Of a DNA stretch of 9,751 bases, positions 6,945 to 9,751 are shown piece by piece. The position numbers and the translations under genes are program-made. Source of the DNA: Tepidisphaeraceae bacterium (GTDB lineage Bacteria; Planctomycetota; Phycisphaerae; Tepidisphaerales; Tepidisphaeraceae); the NCBI GenBank assembly GCA_025450555.1, contig JANWHF010000091.1, forward strand, positions 1 to 9,751, written 5' to 3'. The notes under the pieces were generated by a model that worked only from the letters and a program-made list of their open reading frames with translations, was not told the origin of the DNA and did not search any database. Every line of letters starts with the position of its first letter. Position 1 is the stretch's first letter.

Positions 6945-6959
6945 TCGGCCCTAGGCCGA
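6945..6959 (-). terminator. Short hairpin over the carrier-gene stop codon, weak terminator or attenuator candidate
   Basis: Plus-strand 6945-6950 (TCGGCC) and 6954-6959 (GGCCGA) form a perfect 6-bp stem whose 3-nt loop is the TAG stop of the A-type carrier gene. In the leftward transcript it is followed by only UUU and then GG. The short U tract makes full termination unlikely; partial attenuation or 3'-end protection is possible. Confidence 0.3.
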
Positions 6960-7286
6960 GAAAGAGCTGCCGCACCCGCAGGTGTGGGTGGCGTTGGGAT
7001 TCTTGAAGACGAATCCGCGGCCCATGACCTCATCCTTGAAGTCAATTTCGGTGCCTTCGAGATACAGCAGGCTCTTTTGATCGATAAGGATCTTGACGCC
7101 GTTGCTGTCCATTTCCTCGTCGGCGTCGGTCCTGGCTTCCTCAGTGAGGTCCAGCATATAGCTGAAACCGCTGCATCCGCCGCCCTTTACGCCAACACGG
7201 AGGCGCGTTTCCGCTTCCGGAAGATTCTGTTCGCTGATGATCTTCTTGATTTCGCGGGCTGCCGTTTCGCTCAAAGTAATGCCCAT
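6951..7286 (-). CDS. erpA: A-type Fe-S carrier protein (ErpA/IscA/SufA family)
   Basis: A 111-residue protein, normal for the HesB/IscA family, with all three cluster-binding cysteines: Cys38 in VKGGGCSGFSY and Cys103 and Cys105 in the C-terminal NPNATHTCGCGSSFS. A-type carriers receive clusters from the Suf or Isc scaffold and pass them to target enzymes. Sequence alone does not separate ErpA, IscA and SufA reliably; position at the head of a suf locus would equally justify SufA, so the symbol is provisional. The start is well supported: AGGAGA (plus strand 7295-7300) lies 8 nt before the ATG, and a near-consensus promoter lies just upstream. It is followed by a 144-bp structured gap before sufB, the largest gap inside the operon. 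Confidence 0.93.
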   Translation of the reverse strand: MGITLSETAAREIKKIISEQNLPEAETRLRVGVKGGGCSGFSYMLDLTEEARTDADEEMDSNGVKILIDQKSLLYLEGTEIDFKDEVMGRGFVFKNPNATHTCGCGSSFSA

Positions 7287-7320
7287 TGGTTCAGTCTCCT
7301 AAATGAAACCCAGTCTCAAT

Positions 7321-7349
7321 AATATAGGAAGGCGCGCCAATCATATCAA
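7321..7349 (-). promoter_or_regulatory. Sigma70-type promoter for the A-type carrier gene and probably the suf operon
   Basis: In the leftward direction, TTGATA (plus 7344-7349) and TATATT (plus 7321-7326) are separated by exactly 17 nt. Each hexamer matches the housekeeping consensus at 5 of 6 positions. The expected start is near 7314, giving a leader of about 28 nt that carries AGGAGA. The spacer contains the 8-bp palindrome GGCGCGCC (7331-7338). No second equally good promoter was found before sufB, so this is the best candidate to drive the whole suf locus. Confidence 0.65.
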
Positions 7350-7391
7350 CTTATGGATCGACGCGCAGACGGCAATTTCCAGCAGGTATGC

Positions 7392-9695
7392 CTATTGGTC
7401 CTGATCGTCGCCACTTCCAAGCATCTTCTCAGCGATGGCGGGTGGGATGTAGCCGGTCGGGAAAAGGATGGTCAGTTGCTTATCCCAAGCCATGATGATG
7501 CGGCCGGCTGGGTCAAGCCAGATGCGGTTGGGATGATCCATCGAGGGGATTTTGTGGGTAAAGGTCGCTTCGAGCTTGAAAGGCCCGAGGCCAGAAGGCG
7601 TTCGCGCAATTCGCAGCACTCGCCCGGCCTGATTGAAAAGGAAGAGCTTGCCGTCGTTCGTGCGAATGAGCGTGGCCGGACCCTCGCCCACGGCTGCGCC
7701 AGGAAGAGGCCAATCAATCTGTGATCCATCTTTTGAAACCACCGACAAATCGGTCAGTCCGCCGAAATAACGGTTGCCGTCTCGATCGACGAAAATGGGC
7801 GGAGTCGGTTGTGATGCCGGTTCAGTGGGAAACGTGGTGGATTGGTTGGAGGGTACACTGGCTAGTGTCGTGGGCTCGGTCGCCGGCGCTGGCAATTCGG
7901 TGAAGACCTTCTCTTTTTCGCCCAGGAGCTGCCAGCCTTGCTCGTGCAACGCATATGCACTGATATCCTTCGCGACCGGCCAGCCGTCCTTATCCCACCC
8001 CACCTCCTGCGCGTTCGTGTAATTCCAGACGGGAAGCCGCGGCGTCGGGTCGGGAAGCGTCGGGTCGATGACCAGTGTGCCGGTCGCTGGTTCGGCAGAT
8101 GCCGTCGATTCATCCGCCTGCGTCGCCGCGCCAGGGGTGCGATCAACATGCCCGATGATCCATCGGCCGCGCCGATCCTGCCCGAGGAAATCGACAAAGC
8201 CGGCTTTTACTTCGGAATGATGGACGAGATTCTCAAAACCGTTGCCAATGAACCGCCTCGGTCCCTCCGGCCCCCCGCTGACGAACCAATCGTGACCCAT
8301 CGCATAAATCCGCGCCGTGCGCGGATTCAGATCATGAATGAACGGATCAGGCAGCAATTCAATCGGCTCCCCAGGCCGAATGCTGATCCAAGCTGGAGAA
8401 ACAAGTTCTGCATCCTTATCCGGGCTGTCCTGTGGCAAGGCGACGCCAGCCTCGGTGTAAAGAATGACGCCGCCATCGTTGAGTCGATCGACTACCTGGA
8501 GCGATCGATCGCCAAGCAGCTTCATTCCCGCCAGCGTCGGCGAATTCTTTTCCTTTAAAAGAAGTCGGAGCCGGCTTTCGGTTTCCGGAGCCTGGTTGGG
8601 CAGTAACTTTTGCAGGATCGGCCAAATTCCTGAGCCATAGCGGGTAAGTTGCTTGAATGCCTCTTCGCGCTTCTTGGCATCTGGATCGCCAAGCTGCGAA
8701 ACCAGATCCTCGATCTGCTTTTCGTCCACCTTGAGCTTGTCGAGAACCATCATGCTCAAGATCGTGCCGCGCCGCGGCCCCTGGCTGAGTACGAGTACCG
8801 TCCCGTCGATCAGCGGCACCAGATGAATGATCTTCGCCGGCCACCCCATTTGCGGAGACAGGTCAGTCCAAGTTCCTTCCAAATATCGTGCCGCCCCCTG
8901 GCTCCCGCTCTTGCCGCGTTCCCAGGGAATCCATGCCAGCAAGCCCTGCCAGTCGAGCAGGAAGCGCGGCTCGCCAATTGACTGTGCTGCGCCTGCGTCG
9001 TCACCTGTCAGCGCGTGATAGGATTCTTTGAACTGGGGATCGAACGTAATGACCGACACGCCTCGATCGCATGACACGACGATCTTGTCGTTCCATGAAA
9101 GTGCCGTCTTCCAATGGTAATCGTGCCGAGGCAGCGGCTGCGTTTTTGTTGCGCTGACGACTTCATATCCGCCTGCTCGAGTCGGGCAGATCAAATAAGG
9201 CGGCCAGGGCCCGCTGTCGCTTGGCTGCCAATGAACGTACCTTACTTCCCGATTGACAACATGAACCGCCACATCCTTATCCGGATCGGCAGCGTCTTTC
9301 AGCACCTGCGCCAGGGGCGGACCATCGCTTCGAGTGATCCATAAATCGGCTCGCGGTGGAGCACCCAGATATACCGGATCGCTGATAACGACGTGTGCCG
9401 CCTGCGGAAGATCGAGGGGAAACGGCAACGCCTGGGTCGCAGGGAAATCGGGATAGTGATCTCGAACAACATCGAGAAACGTCGATGTTTCGTGCGCCAA
9501 AGCAATCGGCACCACGTTCCCGGATGAGCCCGCGGTCGCCGGTCGAGAAGTTAATGCAACTCGATTTTCAGAAGATTTTGGTTCCGGAGTGTTGGAACGG
9601 CGCGGCCATGCCTTCCAGATCACGATAGCAGCCAACACCGCCACCATGATGACCCCAACCAGCCAGCGACCGATTCGACCCGCCTTTTGGCTCAT
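7392..9695 (-). CDS. Membrane-anchored protein of unknown function with propeller-like repeats and a HEAT-like segment
   Basis: A 767-residue protein I cannot assign to a named family. Residues 11-29 (WLVGVIMVAVLAAIVIWKA) form one membrane segment after a short basic N-terminus and before WPRR. No cleavage site is evident, so it is probably an anchor with the bulk outside the cytoplasm. Residues 325-383 look HEAT-like (DLVSQLGDPDAKKREEAFKQ, then a Leu-rich helix), resembling segments common in planctomycete proteins. C-terminal stretches around 634-666, 675-698 and 724-748 (DRDGNRYFGG, NDGKLFLFNQAGRVLRI, DPAGRIIMAW) look like beta-propeller blades. A Thr/Pro/Ser-rich linker spans about 600-634. 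The frame extends to TTG at 9743, but ATG 9695 is preferred because the anchor then begins at once. The stop is 105 nt before the carrier gene; no link to Fe-S assembly is visible. Confidence 0.75.
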   Translation of the reverse strand: MSQKAGRIGRWLVGVIMVAVLAAIVIWKAWPRRSNTPEPKSSENRVALTSRPATAGSSGNVVPIALAHETSTFLDVVRDHYPDFPATQALPFPLDLPQAAHVVISDPVYLGAPPRADLWITRSDGPPLAQVLKDAADPDKDVAVHVVNREVRYVHWQPSDSGPWPPYLICPTRAGGYEVVSATKTQPLPRHDYHWKTALSWNDKIVVSCDRGVSVITFDPQFKESYHALTGDDAGAAQSIGEPRFLLDWQGLLAWIPWERGKSGSQGAARYLEGTWTDLSPQMGWPAKIIHLVPLIDGTVLVLSQGPRRGTILSMMVLDKLKVDEKQIEDLVSQLGDPDAKKREEAFKQLTRYGSGIWPILQKLLPNQAPETESRLRLLLKEKNSPTLAGMKLLGDRSLQVVDRLNDGGVILYTEAGVALPQDSPDKDAELVSPAWISIRPGEPIELLPDPFIHDLNPRTARIYAMGHDWFVSGGPEGPRRFIGNGFENLVHHSEVKAGFVDFLGQDRRGRWIIGHVDRTPGAATQADESTASAEPATGTLVIDPTLPDPTPRLPVWNYTNAQEVGWDKDGWPVAKDISAYALHEQGWQLLGEKEKVFTELPAPATEPTTLASVPSNQSTTFPTEPASQPTPPIFVDRDGNRYFGGLTDLSVVSKDGSQIDWPLPGAAVGEGPATLIRTNDGKLFLFNQAGRVLRIARTPSGLGPFKLEATFTHKIPSMDHPNRIWLDPAGRIIMAWDKQLTILFPTGYIPPAIAEKMLGSGDDQDQ

Positions 9696-9709
9696 AAGAA
9701 TTGAAAAAC

Positions 9710-9718
9710 ATTTTATCA
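9710..9718 (-). promoter_or_regulatory. Possible extended -10 promoter for the large membrane-anchored protein gene
   Basis: In the leftward direction TGATAAAAT fits an extended -10 (TGn plus TAAAAT, 5 of 6 to consensus). No good -35 was found 16-18 nt upstream. Transcription would begin near 9703, only about 8 nt before ATG 9695, and downstream of the TTG at 9743. Tentative. Confidence 0.25.
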
Positions 9719-9751
9719 CATTCCCCGCCAGACAACAGTACAATCTCCGAC

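Noticed and set aside
7938..8558. 206-codon open frame on the plus strand
   Set aside because: Antisense to the large membrane-anchored protein gene; very Arg/Pro-rich, with no recognisable domain.
9696..9743. TTG-initiated 16-residue extension of the large membrane-anchored protein
   Set aside because: It would put a Cys-rich stretch before the anchor and would lie upstream of the possible extended -10. ATG 9695 gives a normal short basic N-terminus followed by the membrane segment.

Overview
The window holds a complete SUF-type iron-sulfur (Fe-S) cluster assembly locus. All confidently called genes lie on the minus strand, so the locus reads from right to left. DNA is moderately GC-rich with short gene gaps. 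The organism is bacterial. A planctomycete-like lineage (possibly Phycisphaerae) is my best guess. It rests on the HEAT-like segment in the large membrane-anchored protein at the right end, which resembles segments common in planctomycete proteins, and on the SufS-SufE fusion. Both are family-level impressions, not proof.

Layout in transcription order. (1) 9695-7392: a 767-residue membrane-anchored protein of unknown function. (2) 7349-7321: a near-consensus sigma70-type promoter (TTGATA, 17 nt, TATATT), followed by a strong ribosome binding site. (3) 7286-6951: an A-type Fe-S carrier (ErpA/IscA/SufA family). (4) 6959-6830: a leader with three successive inverted repeats ahead of sufB. (5) 6806-5367: sufB. 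(6) 5360-5157 and 5146-4874: a HicA/HicB-type toxin-antitoxin pair placed between sufB and sufC. (7) 4821-4039: sufC. (8) 3990-2629: sufD. (9) 2604-829: a SufS cysteine desulfurase fused to a SufE sulfur acceptor. (10) 810-337: sufT (DUF59/MIP18). (11) A 221-bp gap with inverted repeats, then the first 38 residues of a GAF-type signalling protein that runs off the left edge.

How the genes work together: the SufS domain takes sulfur from cysteine and passes it to its own fused SufE domain. SufE hands it to the SufB-SufC-SufD scaffold, where the SufC ATPase drives cluster assembly. The A-type carrier and SufT help deliver or mature clusters. Key catalytic residues are visible in every component, so the pathway looks functional. 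No IscR, SufR or other Rrf2-type regulator gene and no SufU/IscU scaffold gene lies in the window.

The two least ordinary features are the hicAB pair, 6 nt after the sufB stop and without room for its own promoter there, and the hairpin-rich sufB leader. I see no tRNA, rRNA, CRISPR array, transposase or insertion-sequence ends, and no gene-free stretch longer than 300 bases.
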